Source: Rhodospirillaceae bacterium
Lineage (GTDB): Bacteria > Pseudomonadota > Alphaproteobacteria > MPNO01 > UBA2964
DNA length: 5,957 nt
Direction: 5' to 3'
Assembly: GCA_002724505.1 (NCBI GenBank)
Contig: PBOV01000076.1
Location: forward strand, 15,499 to 21,455
The position numbers and the translations under genes are program-made. Below the pieces are notes generated by a model, which saw nothing but the letters and a program-made list of their open reading frames with translations, was not told the origin of the DNA and did no database searches. Shown here piece by piece: positions 1 to 5,957 of the stretch (the stretch's first letter is position 1; the number at the start of each line of letters is the position of its first letter).

Positions 1-31
1 TTCTGTTACTGATACTTAACAATAGGCTCAA

Positions 32-880
32 ATGCGCTTTGTATTAATAGTTTTTCATCTTTATTTTCTTATCGTTTCAGCAGCCTTTTCTTCAGGCGCC
101 TCTCGCCTTCAAGCTATTGATTATGCCGTCTATATCGGCGGACTGAATGCTGTAAATATTAATCTAGATATATCTTTAGCCAAAGATAATTACGACATAA
201 AGCTTTCCCTAAATACGGAGGGGCTCGCTGATAAGTTATTTAAGTGGTCTATGACGGCGTTCTCCCGGGGTAGCTTTAAACAAGGGATCGTTGAACCTCG
301 CAAAGCCGGTCGGACTAGTATTTGGCGGGGGAAGAGACGGAGTGTCAAATTAACCTATACAAAAAATCGTGTTCCAAGCGTTTTTTTTGATCCGGAGCCA
401 AAACCGAAAAACCTTAACCCAACGCCGCCACCGTCAAAAGAGCTAGTCGGGGCACGAGATTTAGCAGGCGCAATTTTATCTTATTTAACATTTGCCAGTA
501 ACAGAAAATCCTGTGTCAGATCTGAACCAATTTATGATGGGAAACGATACTATAAATTACTATTTAAAAACCAAGTGAAAGAGACGCTATCGCGGAATCA
601 ATATTCACCTTTTAGCGGTCCGACCCTAAGGTGCCAGTTTAAGTTAAAAAAAATATCTGGATTTCGTAAAAGGAAGCAGGGAGACACATGGCTGAAAAAT
701 GAGTCAGCCCAGATATGGATAGCCCGGGTGTTTTCTACTTCCGTCATGGTTCCAGTGCGAATAGAGATGGATACGACACTTGGCGGTCTTTTTGTCTATC
801 TAGTTTCGTCAGAACAGAGCCAAAAAGGAAAACCGAACAAACTCAACAGGAAAATTATAAAGAACCGGCCCCAGGGGTAA
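32..880 (+). CDS. Exported DUF3108 domain-containing protein
   Basis: A 282-residue protein of unknown function that fits the DUF3108 family, which is common in Alphaproteobacteria and predicted to be periplasmic. Residues 1-24 look like a Sec signal peptide: one Arg, a hydrophobic stretch (FVLIVFHLYFLIV), then small residues (SAAFSSGAS) with plausible cleavage near 22-24. The mature part opens with the family-like YAVYIGGLNAVNI (about 31-43). It continues with DLAGAILSYL (143-152), a Cys followed by IYDGKRYYKL (161-176), a second Cys before a GF turn (201-211), and VPVRIEMDTTLGG (240-252) near the C-terminus. The two cysteines could form a disulfide in the periplasm (inference). A Pro-rich stretch (121-134) and a Lys/Arg-rich tail (265-279) lie outside the recognisable core. 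The ATG is the only sensible start because it places the signal peptide at the N-terminus, but the Shine-Dalgarno is poor (only AATAGG about 5 bases upstream). The gene stands alone on the plus strand and converges on the tRNA gene. Family assignment is from remembered motif pattern, so fairly but not fully secure. Confidence 0.85.
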   Translation: MRFVLIVFHLYFLIVSAAFSSGASRLQAIDYAVYIGGLNAVNINLDISLAKDNYDIKLSLNTEGLADKLFKWSMTAFSRGSFKQGIVEPRKAGRTSIWRGKRRSVKLTYTKNRVPSVFFDPEPKPKNLNPTPPPSKELVGARDLAGAILSYLTFASNRKSCVRSEPIYDGKRYYKLLFKNQVKETLSRNQYSPFSGPTLRCQFKLKKISGFRKRKQGDTWLKNESAQIWIARVFSTSVMVPVRIEMDTTLGGLFVYLVSSEQSQKGKPNKLNRKIIKNRPQG

Positions 881-935
881 TCCTATTTAGCTATCATTCA
901 ATCAATTAATAAACCGAGGTCCCGAGGAAATAGGA
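881..935 (+). repeat. Inverted repeat just after the DUF3108 stop codon
   Basis: TCCTATTT at 881-888 is perfectly complementary to AAATAGGA at 928-935, with a 39-base loop that contains a near-direct repeat of CCGAGG (914-919 and 922-927). The left arm begins immediately after the TAA stop. No T-run follows on the plus strand, so this is not a standard intrinsic terminator. It could stabilise the mRNA 3' end or be chance; an 8-bp match at this distance in AT-rich sequence is not rare. Confidence 0.25.
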
Positions 936-960
936 CTAAATTCGAACAAACCTAATTAAC

Positions 961-991
961 AAAAACCTTTGACCCAATAGGATAAGAAAGG
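961..991 (-). terminator. Probable intrinsic terminator of tRNA-Glu
   Basis: Read on the minus strand, CCTTT (991-987) pairs with AAAGG (970-966). An inner ATCC/GGGT stem closes a TATT loop, with a small asymmetric internal loop between the two stems. TTTTT (965-961) follows directly. The structure begins 2 bases after the encoded CCA of the tRNA, as expected for a single-gene tRNA transcript. The stem is only moderately stable, so this is a good but not certain call. Confidence 0.5.
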
Positions 992-993
992 AA

Positions 994-1069
994 TGGCGAC
1001 CCCAACGGGATTCGAACCCGTGTTGCCGGCGTGAAAGGCCGGTGTCCTAGGCCTCTAGACGATGGGGTC
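994..1069 (-). tRNA. tRNA-Glu (anticodon UUC)
   Basis: This is a complete 76-base tRNA with an encoded CCA (plus-strand TGG at 994-996). On the minus strand the acceptor stem GACCCCA/TGGGGTC pairs in all seven positions, with G as discriminator base. The anticodon stem CCGGC/GCCGG encloses the loop CTTTCAC, giving anticodon TTC (plus-strand GAA, 1033-1035), which reads GAA/GAG glutamate codons. The T-arm is ACGGG-TTCGAAT-CCCGT. The D-arm GTCTAGAGGCCTAGGAC is nearly identical to the E. coli tRNA-Glu D-arm, and overall length matches. Besides translation, glutamyl-tRNA feeds tetrapyrrole synthesis through GluTR in Alphaproteobacteria that use the C5 route, though many use ALA synthase instead. 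A hairpin terminator follows immediately, and a weak promoter-like pair lies just upstream. Confidence 0.98.
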
Positions 1070-1083
1070 GCTCTGGTCCTGTA

Positions 1084-1110
1084 CCTATAGCGCCCACCAC
1101 AGAAAATCAA
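1084..1110 (-). promoter_or_regulatory. Possible promoter for tRNA-Glu
   Basis: On the minus strand TTGATT (1110-1105) and TATAGG (1089-1084) resemble -35 and -10 elements separated by 15 bases, shorter than the usual 16-18. The -10 candidate ends 14 bases before the mature tRNA 5' end, which would leave a leader of about 7 bases. Position is right, consensus match is moderate. Read-through from the DUF2062 gene, whose stop is 93 bases upstream, is the alternative. Confidence 0.3.
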
Positions 1111-1162
1111 TAGCAATTAATTTATGCATTTTAGCTTTGGGAAAAATTTTTCTTTTAACCTG

Positions 1163-1771
1163 TTATTTATCCTTAGTTTTGAAAAAATTCTGTTGTTTCT
1201 TTGATGCCCGATAACCCTTAATAAATTTCAAACTCCAAACGTAACCACCCCAACTCCCTAGCCCAGCCCAAGGAAGACAGCCGATTAACATTGGAACCCC
1301 CCAACCCTCAAATAACAAAATTGCGGATACCCAAAGACTTTCCCAGTAACTATCCAAACCTGCAGCGGTGATATTTTTGTCGTAGGCCAAAATAAATTCA
1401 TTATATCCGGATAAATCATCAAACCGCCCAAGCAGCAATTGCCCAGTTAGAAAAAACAAATAATAAGATGGAAGCAACGTCACTACATTTGTAAACCACG
1501 TCCAAGCGAGCGCCACTAGAAGGTGAAAGTCCCACTTGAAAATACGTCTTGCAATAACCCAGGTTACAAAACAAAACCCCATCTGGATTCCAACAGTCGG
1601 CGTTAAAGCCCAGGCCAGACCCACAGCTACGCCTCGCGCTATGTGTTCCGGCGTATGTACGCTCCTCTTTAATGGAATAACCAGCTTAAATCGGGATGCC
1701 CTTTTCAACCTTTCCCATCGGGAAAAATTACTTCTGCGTCTTTCTGTTGAAGATTCTTCAGCGATTGGCAT
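1163..1771 (-). CDS. DUF2062 domain-containing membrane protein
   Basis: A 202-residue predicted inner-membrane protein of the DUF2062 family; its biochemical role is unknown. The signature segment runs HTPEHIARGVAVGLAWALTP followed by TVGIQM (about 39-64), matching the family pattern in which a His/Pro-containing entry leads into a Gly/Ala-rich helix and a TP-x-x-G-x-Q/H turn. Hydrophobic stretches lie at about 46-74, 81-113 and 148-182, separated by a polar loop rich in Asp and Tyr (116-143). The N-terminal 35 residues are basic (ERRRSNFSRWERLKRASRFK) and the tail is Lys-rich, so both ends are probably cytosolic. An in-frame TTG at 1798 would add nine residues, but nothing like a Shine-Dalgarno precedes it and a stop lies three codons further up; the ATG at 1771 is preferred, although its own upstream GGCAAG is a weak site. 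It lies 195 bases after recJ on the same strand and 93 bases before tRNA-Glu. Length and motif order look complete. Confidence 0.88.
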   Translation of the reverse strand: MPIAEESSTERRRSNFSRWERLKRASRFKLVIPLKRSVHTPEHIARGVAVGLAWALTPTVGIQMGFCFVTWVIARRIFKWDFHLLVALAWTWFTNVVTLLPSYYLFFLTGQLLLGRFDDLSGYNEFILAYDKNITAAGLDSYWESLWVSAILLFEGWGVPMLIGCLPWAGLGSWGGYVWSLKFIKGYRASKKQQNFFKTKDK

Positions 1772-1838
1772 CGGACTTGCCGCAGCTAATGCTAGCAATT
1801 GGTTTTACGAACACGTGACACATTATGTTAATAAACTT

Positions 1839-1862
1839 TGGAGTTATAACGGAACAACTCCA
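1839..1862 (-). repeat. Hairpin in the recJ-DUF2062 spacer
   Basis: On the minus strand TGGAGTTGT (1862-1854) pairs with ATAACTCCA (1847-1839) around a 6-base loop, with one G-U wobble that becomes an A-C mismatch on the plus strand. The structure therefore suits a minus-strand RNA. It is followed by AAAGTTTATT, too poor in T for a confident terminator. It could end recJ transcription weakly or sit in the 5' leader of the DUF2062 gene. Confidence 0.35.
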
Positions 1863-1922
1863 TCAACAAGCTCCGATCTATGCTTCATAAAAGATTTTTA
1901 TCATAACCACTGGGCATAAAAC

Positions 1923-1951
1923 TTCATACTTAAACCACGATAGCATTTCAA
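1923..1951 (-). promoter_or_regulatory. Candidate sigma70-type promoter for the DUF2062 gene
   Basis: On the minus strand TTGAAA (1951-1946, five of six consensus bases) and TATGAA (1928-1923, four of six) are separated by exactly 17 bases. Transcription would start near 1916, leaving a leader of roughly 145 bases that contains the hairpin at 1839-1862. It begins 16 bases after the recJ stop. AT-rich spacers produce such matches by chance, so this is only a candidate. Confidence 0.3.
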
Positions 1952-1966
1952 CCTTTTGATATTAAA

Positions 1967-3751
1967 TTAAGCTGAGGCCACGTCATCAATAAAAAGCTGC
2001 GGGGAAACCCTTCCCTGCCATTCATTTAACCTCAAATTGCCGGCCACATGCAAAGGCAATCCCCTTGTATTCATTAGGGTGTTCCCCATTGCTGTGCCCG
2101 CGGAGCGGAAGGCGATCGCTTTTAAAGTTTCACCCCCGTCGACGCCCGTCAAAACACAGCGGACGTGGTCCTTTCCAACAATTCCGGAATTGACCACACG
2201 CACCTGAGGAAACCCAAAGCGTGGCCGCGGATTACCGCTTCCAAATGGGCCCACGCAGTCTAGCAGCTGAATTAGATCAACCGACGCCCCTGCAGGCGAC
2301 AACACCCCATCAAACATAAGCGTCGGTAGAATGTTTTTTCCGTCGAGCTGTCTAGAAATATGAGCCATAAGAAATTCGTCAAGCTCAGCCAGCTTGTCTT
2401 CCTTGACCATAAACCCGGCCGCCATGTTATGGCCCCCGCCATTTACTAAAATCCCAGCTTGATGCGCGGCAATAACTGCAGGCCCCAGCGCCACACCTTT
2501 TACCGAACGACCCGATCCCTTCCCCATACCCTCCGACAACGCCAAAACACAAGAGGGTTTACCAAAGCGTTCTCGCAATCGGCCGGCAACAATCCCGATC
2601 ACGCCGGGGTGCCAGTTTTTTCCTGCAACAATTATTAACCGTCTATTGTCGTTGTCCTGTTCCTCCGCCTGCGCAATGGCCGCCTCTAAAACAGCACTCT
2701 CTATTTCTCGGCGCTCGGTATTGTAATCGTCGAGTAAGTTGGCAATTGCTGCTGCTTCATTTTGGTCTTCCGTTGTGAGAAGTTTAACGCCAAGTGCTGA
2801 GTCTCCAACCCTGCCGCCTGCATTAACCCTAGGGCCCAATACGAAGCCCACATCGTAGGCATCCAATCCCTTATCAACATTTGCGACTTCGGCGAGGGCG
2901 GCGATGCCCTTGTTTTCCCGCGATGCCAAAACCTTAAGCCCCTGCTTTACGAGCGCTCTGTTCAACCCAGTCAGCGGCACAACATCACAAATGGTGCCCA
3001 AAGCGACAAGGTCCAACCATGACATGAGATTTGGTTCGGGACGGTCTTGATTATACCAATTTTTCTCTCTGAGGGCCCTATTAATGGCAACAATCAAAAG
3101 AAACGTAACCCCAACAGCGGCCAACTGCCCACAAGTCGAGTGTTCATCCGCCCGGTTTGGATTTATTACTCGCGCACCGGTCGGTAACTTTGGTTCCGCG
3201 ACATGGTGATCAACAACAATGATATCAATCCCAGCCGCCGCGGCCGCCTCAAGCGGGGCAAACGCCGTTGTTCCGCAATCAACCGTAATGACAACATGTG
3301 CGCCCTTTTCTTGAAGCTTTAGTAATCCCGGCAGATTAGGACCGTATCCCTCTTTCTGACGGTCTGGGATGTAGACAGGAGTATTAAGTCCTAACTCAGA
3401 AAAAAATCTGACGATTAGAGCTGAGGATGTCGCTCCATCGACATCATAATCACCGAGGACACCGATAACCTCGCCTTCTTTAATAGCTTTTAGAATTCGA
3501 TCAACAGACGATTGCATGTCTAATAGGTGCGACGGATTAGGTAACATCGTTTTTAATTTTGGATTTAGAAATGAACTAGCGTCGTCTAACCCTACATTTC
3601 GCGCCGCAAGCACACGACCAACGACCTCTTGGACTTCTAATCTTTGCGCTAGCGCTGCAGCGAGTCTCTCGTCCTCAAGTCTAGAAAGCCATCTTTTTCC
3701 ATTAACAGAATTTTTGACCCCAAGAAGTAATTTACCGATGTCTTCCGACAT
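1967..3751 (-). CDS. recJ: Single-stranded-DNA-specific exonuclease RecJ
   Basis: RecJ degrades single-stranded DNA 5'->3' in the cytoplasm, using bound divalent metals, and works in RecF-pathway recombination, mismatch repair and base excision repair. The 594-residue product (ATG start) has the full DHH-phosphoesterase layout: motif I GDYDVDGATSS (about 100-110), VDCG (157-160), the name-giving VDHH (180-183), GTICDVVPL (252-260) and GPRVNAGGR (306-314). The DHHA1 domain shows HPGVIGIVAGRL (381-392), GSGRS (412-416) and NGGGHNMAAG (437-446). A C-terminal OB-fold region contains GPFGSGNPRPRF (501-512) and ends in QLFIDDV. All expected acidic and His metal ligands appear present and the length is typical. 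A TTG at 3763 abuts the glpX stop (TGA 3766-3764) and would add MVGW; the ATG at 3751 is preferred, but neither start has a strong Shine-Dalgarno (only GGTTGG before the ATG). Translational coupling to glpX, 12 bases upstream, is therefore likely. recJ is the last gene of the hom-glpX-recJ cluster. Confidence 0.97.
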   Translation of the reverse strand: MSEDIGKLLLGVKNSVNGKRWLSRLEDERLAAALAQRLEVQEVVGRVLAARNVGLDDASSFLNPKLKTMLPNPSHLLDMQSSVDRILKAIKEGEVIGVLGDYDVDGATSSALIVRFFSELGLNTPVYIPDRQKEGYGPNLPGLLKLQEKGAHVVITVDCGTTAFAPLEAAAAAGIDIIVVDHHVAEPKLPTGARVINPNRADEHSTCGQLAAVGVTFLLIVAINRALREKNWYNQDRPEPNLMSWLDLVALGTICDVVPLTGLNRALVKQGLKVLASRENKGIAALAEVANVDKGLDAYDVGFVLGPRVNAGGRVGDSALGVKLLTTEDQNEAAAIANLLDDYNTERREIESAVLEAAIAQAEEQDNDNRRLIIVAGKNWHPGVIGIVAGRLRERFGKPSCVLALSEGMGKGSGRSVKGVALGPAVIAAHQAGILVNGGGHNMAAGFMVKEDKLAELDEFLMAHISRQLDGKNILPTLMFDGVLSPAGASVDLIQLLDCVGPFGSGNPRPRFGFPQVRVVNSGIVGKDHVRCVLTGVDGGETLKAIAFRSAGTAMGNTLMNTRGLPLHVAGNLRLNEWQGRVSPQLFIDDVASA

Positions 3752-3763
3752 CCAACCAACCAA

Positions 3764-4753
3764 TCAGGAATCGACGGCATCAAAGCCGGTTTTTCGATCA
3801 AAATTGTGAACGGCCTCAATATAACGCACTGTCCCGGAGCGCGAACGCATTACCATAGAATGGGTCATTGCACCGCCGGAAAAACGGCGAACACCTTTAA
3901 GCATTGTTCCATTAGTAACGCCTGTTGCCGCAAACATTACGTCACCGTGGGCTAAATCTTCCATTTCATACTTACGGTCAAAGTCTTCAATACCCCATTT
4001 ACGAGCGCGATCTCTTTCATCATCGTTTCTGAATAAAAGGCGTCCCTGCATTTGCCCTCCGATACAGCGCAGTGCAGACGCTGCAAGCACACCCTCAGGA
4101 GAGCCTCCAGAGCCAAGATAAATATCAACACCGCTTGATTCCTCTGAAGTCGCCATCACGGCACTAATATCACCGTCGGAGATCAACATAATTCTAGCCT
4201 GCGCTTCTCGTACTTTTGCAATTAATTCTTCGTGACGCGGTCGATCTAAAATGCAAACAACAAGATCTGCCACATCCACTTTTTTTGCACTAGCTAGACT
4301 TTTAAGATTTTCTTTTGGTGTTTGATCTAAATCAACAACACCATCAGGCAACCCACCGCCAACAGCGATTTTATCCATGTAAACATCGGGGGCGTTCAGA
4401 AACCCTCCATGTTCTGCCATCGCTATGACCGCAAGAGAATTTGTCAATCCCTTCGCAGTAATCGTTGTTCCTTCCAAAGGATCGAGTGCGATGTCGATCT
4501 CAGGTCCTTCACCCAAGCCGACCTTTTCTCCAATATAAAGCATTGGTGCTTCATCGCGTTCACCTTCACCAATAACAACTGTCCCTTCGATTGAAAGGCT
4601 ATTCAGTGCGGTCCGCATTGCATCTACCGCAACCTGATCAGCCGCCTTTTCGTCTCCCCGCCCCATCTGTCGTGAAGCTGCTAAAGCAGCTGCCTCCGTT
4701 ACGCGAACGACTTCAAGGGCTAAATTTCTATCCATTGGGATGGATTCGGGCAT
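3764..4753 (-). CDS. glpX: Class II fructose-1,6-bisphosphatase
   Basis: GlpX hydrolyses fructose-1,6-bisphosphate to fructose-6-phosphate in gluconeogenesis; in some autotrophs and methylotrophs relatives also act on sedoheptulose-1,7-bisphosphate. The 329-residue protein (close to the 336 of E. coli GlpX) carries the family motifs: GRGDEKAAD (about 31-39), GEGERDEAPMLYIGE (62-76), the metal-binding phosphatase signature DPLEGT (91-96), GGGLPDGVVDL (132-142), SDGDISA (192-198) and GSGGSPEGVLAA (214-225). The acidic residues expected to bind metal are all visible. The ATG at 4753 is preferred over an in-frame TTG at 4771, because that TTG overlaps the ribosome binding site GAGGAG (4769-4764), which is 10 bases upstream of the ATG; a second GGAG sits only 2 bases from it. 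hom ends 78 bases upstream on the same strand with no terminator-like hairpin between, and recJ follows at 12 bases. Cytosolic; no signs of damage or transfer. Confidence 0.97.
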   Translation of the reverse strand: MPESIPMDRNLALEVVRVTEAAALAASRQMGRGDEKAADQVAVDAMRTALNSLSIEGTVVIGEGERDEAPMLYIGEKVGLGEGPEIDIALDPLEGTTITAKGLTNSLAVIAMAEHGGFLNAPDVYMDKIAVGGGLPDGVVDLDQTPKENLKSLASAKKVDVADLVVCILDRPRHEELIAKVREAQARIMLISDGDISAVMATSEESSGVDIYLGSGGSPEGVLAASALRCIGGQMQGRLLFRNDDERDRARKWGIEDFDRKYEMEDLAHGDVMFAATGVTNGTMLKGVRRFSGGAMTHSMVMRSRSGTVRYIEAVHNFDRKTGFDAVDS

Positions 4754-4763
4754 AACTCCGTCA

Positions 4764-4769
4764 CTCCTC
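4764..4769 (-). promoter_or_regulatory. Ribosome binding site of glpX
   Basis: GAGGAG on the minus strand, 10 bases before the ATG at 4753, is the strongest Shine-Dalgarno match before any gene in the window. It overlaps the competing TTG start at 4771-4769, which decides in favour of the ATG. Confidence 0.65.
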
Positions 4770-4831
4770 AATACTTAATCAGTTCATTACGTGTGCATTC
4801 CACTAATTCAAGAAACACATCCTATACTCTT

Positions 4832-5957
4832 CTATAACGTTAGAGGTTCAACTCTAATCATTCTGGGTTCTTCAACAACCGTATCGAATTTAGAAAAACG
4901 CGAGAGCGCGCGTTTAATTGATGCCTCCTTGACGTCATGTGTAGTCATTACCACAGGAACAGATTCGCCCGGAGAGCGTGTGCGCTGTAATATCGCCTCC
5001 ATCGAAACCTCTTCGTCACTTAGAACCCCAGCAATATCGGCAAAGACACCGGGACGATCGACAACCATCAAACGGATGTAATAGGATCCAAAATGACAGT
5101 CCATTGAAGCTGCAGACAACGAGATTAATTGGGAGGCGGCCACACCAAATGTCGGGGTTTTTATACCCCTGGCGATATCCATTAAGTCAGCAATCACAGC
5201 AGAAGCCGTTGGCCCCGCTCCGGCGCCACGTCCCTCATATACTGTAGATCCCACGAAATCACCTTCAACAACAACCGCGTTGTAAACGCCTTCTACATAA
5301 GCAACAGGCGAATCGAGTTTCACCATACAGGGATGAACACGTTGAATAATTCCATCATCAGTTACGCGTGCAACGCCCAAAAGTTTTATACGATATCCCA
5401 GCTCACTGGCGAAACGAATATCTAGCGCGGAAATATGCCCAATACCCTCAACATAAGTATCGCCGAAGTTAACTGGGCAGCCAAAAGCTAAACTAGATAA
5501 GATAGCCAATTTATGTGCGGCATCAACACCATCAACGTCAAAACTCGGGTCGGTTTCAGCATATCCCAATCCTTGGGCCTCTGAGAGTATATCGTTAAAT
5601 TCACGCCCCGTTTCACGCATGGCAGTTAAAATATAATTACAAGTCCCATTTAAAATTCCATATAGCCCAGTAATTTTATTTCCTGCCAAGCCCTCTTTAA
5701 GAGATTTAACGATTGGAATTCCGCCAGCTACCGCTGCTTCATAGGCTAGATTTAAACCTCTTTGTTCAGCCTGAATAGCGAGTGAAGTCCCGTTGTGAGC
5801 GATTAAGGCCTTGTTTGCCGTAACAACAGACTTGCCAGATTCAAACGCCACTTCGCAGGATTCTTTGGCAACGCCACCTTCTCCGCCAATTAGTTCAACA
5901 TAAACATCACTATCTGAATCTCTGGCCATAGAAACAGGATTATCAAACCAGTCGAAG
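4832..5957 (-). CDS. hom: Homoserine dehydrogenase, N-terminus beyond the window
   Basis: Homoserine dehydrogenase reduces aspartate-4-semialdehyde to homoserine with NAD(P)H, the branch point to threonine and methionine. About 374 C-terminal residues are present. The frame stays open to the right edge: FDWFDNPVS precedes the internal Met at 5929, so that Met is not the start. Roughly 50-60 residues with the GxGxxG nucleotide motif should lie outside, judged from the usual length near 430. Fragment numbering shows VYVELIGG (18-25), VVTANKALIA (44-53), the substrate-domain run KSLKEGLAGNKI (84-95) and GILNGTCNYIL (100-110), and the catalytic stretch ETDPSFDVDGVDAAHK (134-149) with its Asp and Lys. 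GRGAGAGPTASAV (242-254) follows. Residues about 293-354 form an ACT domain (YYIRLMVVDRPGVFADIAGV), which in this family is the usual site of threonine feedback; that regulation is inferred. It is monofunctional, with no aspartokinase visible. First gene of the visible hom-glpX-recJ cluster. Confidence 0.96.
   Translation of the reverse strand, partial: FDWFDNPVSMARDSDSDVYVELIGGEGGVAKESCEVAFESGKSVVTANKALIAHNGTSLAIQAEQRGLNLAYEAAVAGGIPIVKSLKEGLAGNKITGLYGILNGTCNYILTAMRETGREFNDILSEAQGLGYAETDPSFDVDGVDAAHKLAILSSLAFGCPVNFGDTYVEGIGHISALDIRFASELGYRIKLLGVARVTDDGIIQRVHPCMVKLDSPVAYVEGVYNAVVVEGDFVGSTVYEGRGAGAGPTASAVIADLMDIARGIKTPTFGVAASQLISLSAASMDCHFGSYYIRLMVVDRPGVFADIAGVLSDEEVSMEAILQRTRSPGESVPVVMTTHDVKEASIKRALSRFSKFDTVVEEPRMIRVEPLTL

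Noticed and set aside
870..878. CCCC-A-GGGG at the end of the DUF3108 gene as a terminator stem
   Set aside because: The single-base loop cannot form a hairpin and no T-run follows.
715..909. Second-frame plus-strand open frame at the end of the DUF3108 gene
   Set aside because: It overlaps the conserved C-terminal part of the DUF3108 protein in another frame and resembles nothing known.
994..1069. tRNA gene as a possible integration site for a mobile element
   Set aside because: I found no partial duplicate of the tRNA 3' end, no integrase gene and no foreign-looking block nearby within the window.
1536..1919. Plus-strand open frame of 127 codons
   Set aside because: It lies mostly antisense to the DUF2062 gene, whose motifs are clear, and its translation shows no recognisable domain or credible ribosome binding site.
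2112..2119. GCGATCGC palindrome, the cyanobacterial HIP1 motif
   Set aside because: I noticed a single copy, inside recJ coding sequence; HIP1 is meaningful only when highly repeated, and the gene content is alphaproteobacterial.
4754..4831. Possible promoter between hom and glpX (TTGAAT with TAATGA 16 bases on)
   Set aside because: Both elements match consensus poorly, and the absence of a terminator after hom makes read-through simpler.
4791..5247. Plus-strand open frames opposite hom
   Set aside because: They are antisense to the well-conserved ACT domain and C-terminus of homoserine dehydrogenase; low-complexity translations without motifs.
1..5957. CRISPR array, insertion sequence, toxin-antitoxin or defence cassette
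   Set aside because: No regularly spaced repeats, transposase, paired small genes or defence-family motifs were seen on either strand; nearly all the window is explained by housekeeping genes.

Overview
The window looks like ordinary chromosomal sequence from an alphaproteobacterium of moderate GC content. Three things point there. The gene order hom-glpX-recJ (homoserine dehydrogenase, class II fructose-1,6-bisphosphatase, RecJ exonuclease) on one strand is an arrangement I know from many Alphaproteobacteria. A DUF3108-type exported protein and a DUF2062 membrane protein are both common in that class. The tRNA-Glu encodes its own CCA end. I cannot name a genus; a marine or other non-model lineage would fit the moderate base composition, but that is a guess.

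Layout, left to right. Positions 32-880 (+) encode an exported DUF3108-family protein. It converges on a tRNA-Glu(UUC) gene at 994-1069 (-), which has a compact hairpin plus T-tract directly after its 3' end (961-991). On the minus strand, upstream of the tRNA, lies a DUF2062 membrane protein (1163-1771). A 195-base spacer (1772-1966) holds a promoter-like pair, a short inverted repeat and a possible 22-codon ORF, all weakly supported. The rest, 1967 to the right edge, is the minus-strand cluster transcribed hom -> glpX -> recJ. The hom gene runs off the window, so its N-terminal glycine-rich NAD(P)-binding motif is not visible. No gene-free stretch exceeds 300 bases.

How the genes fit together. 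hom commits aspartate semialdehyde to threonine/methionine synthesis and carries a C-terminal ACT domain. glpX hydrolyses fructose-1,6-bisphosphate in gluconeogenesis. recJ is a 5'->3' single-strand exonuclease in recombination and mismatch repair. They share strand and tight spacing (78 bases hom-glpX; 12 bases glpX-recJ from the preferred ATG), so co-transcription is likely although the functions are unrelated. The three minus-strand genes whose starts lie in the window each have a TTG upstream of a better ATG; I prefer the ATG in each case.

I looked for an undescribed system on both strands and found none. There is no mobile element, CRISPR array, defence cassette or large repeat. The findings are modest: start-site choices, a few hairpins, a possible micro-ORF and the mixed-function operon.
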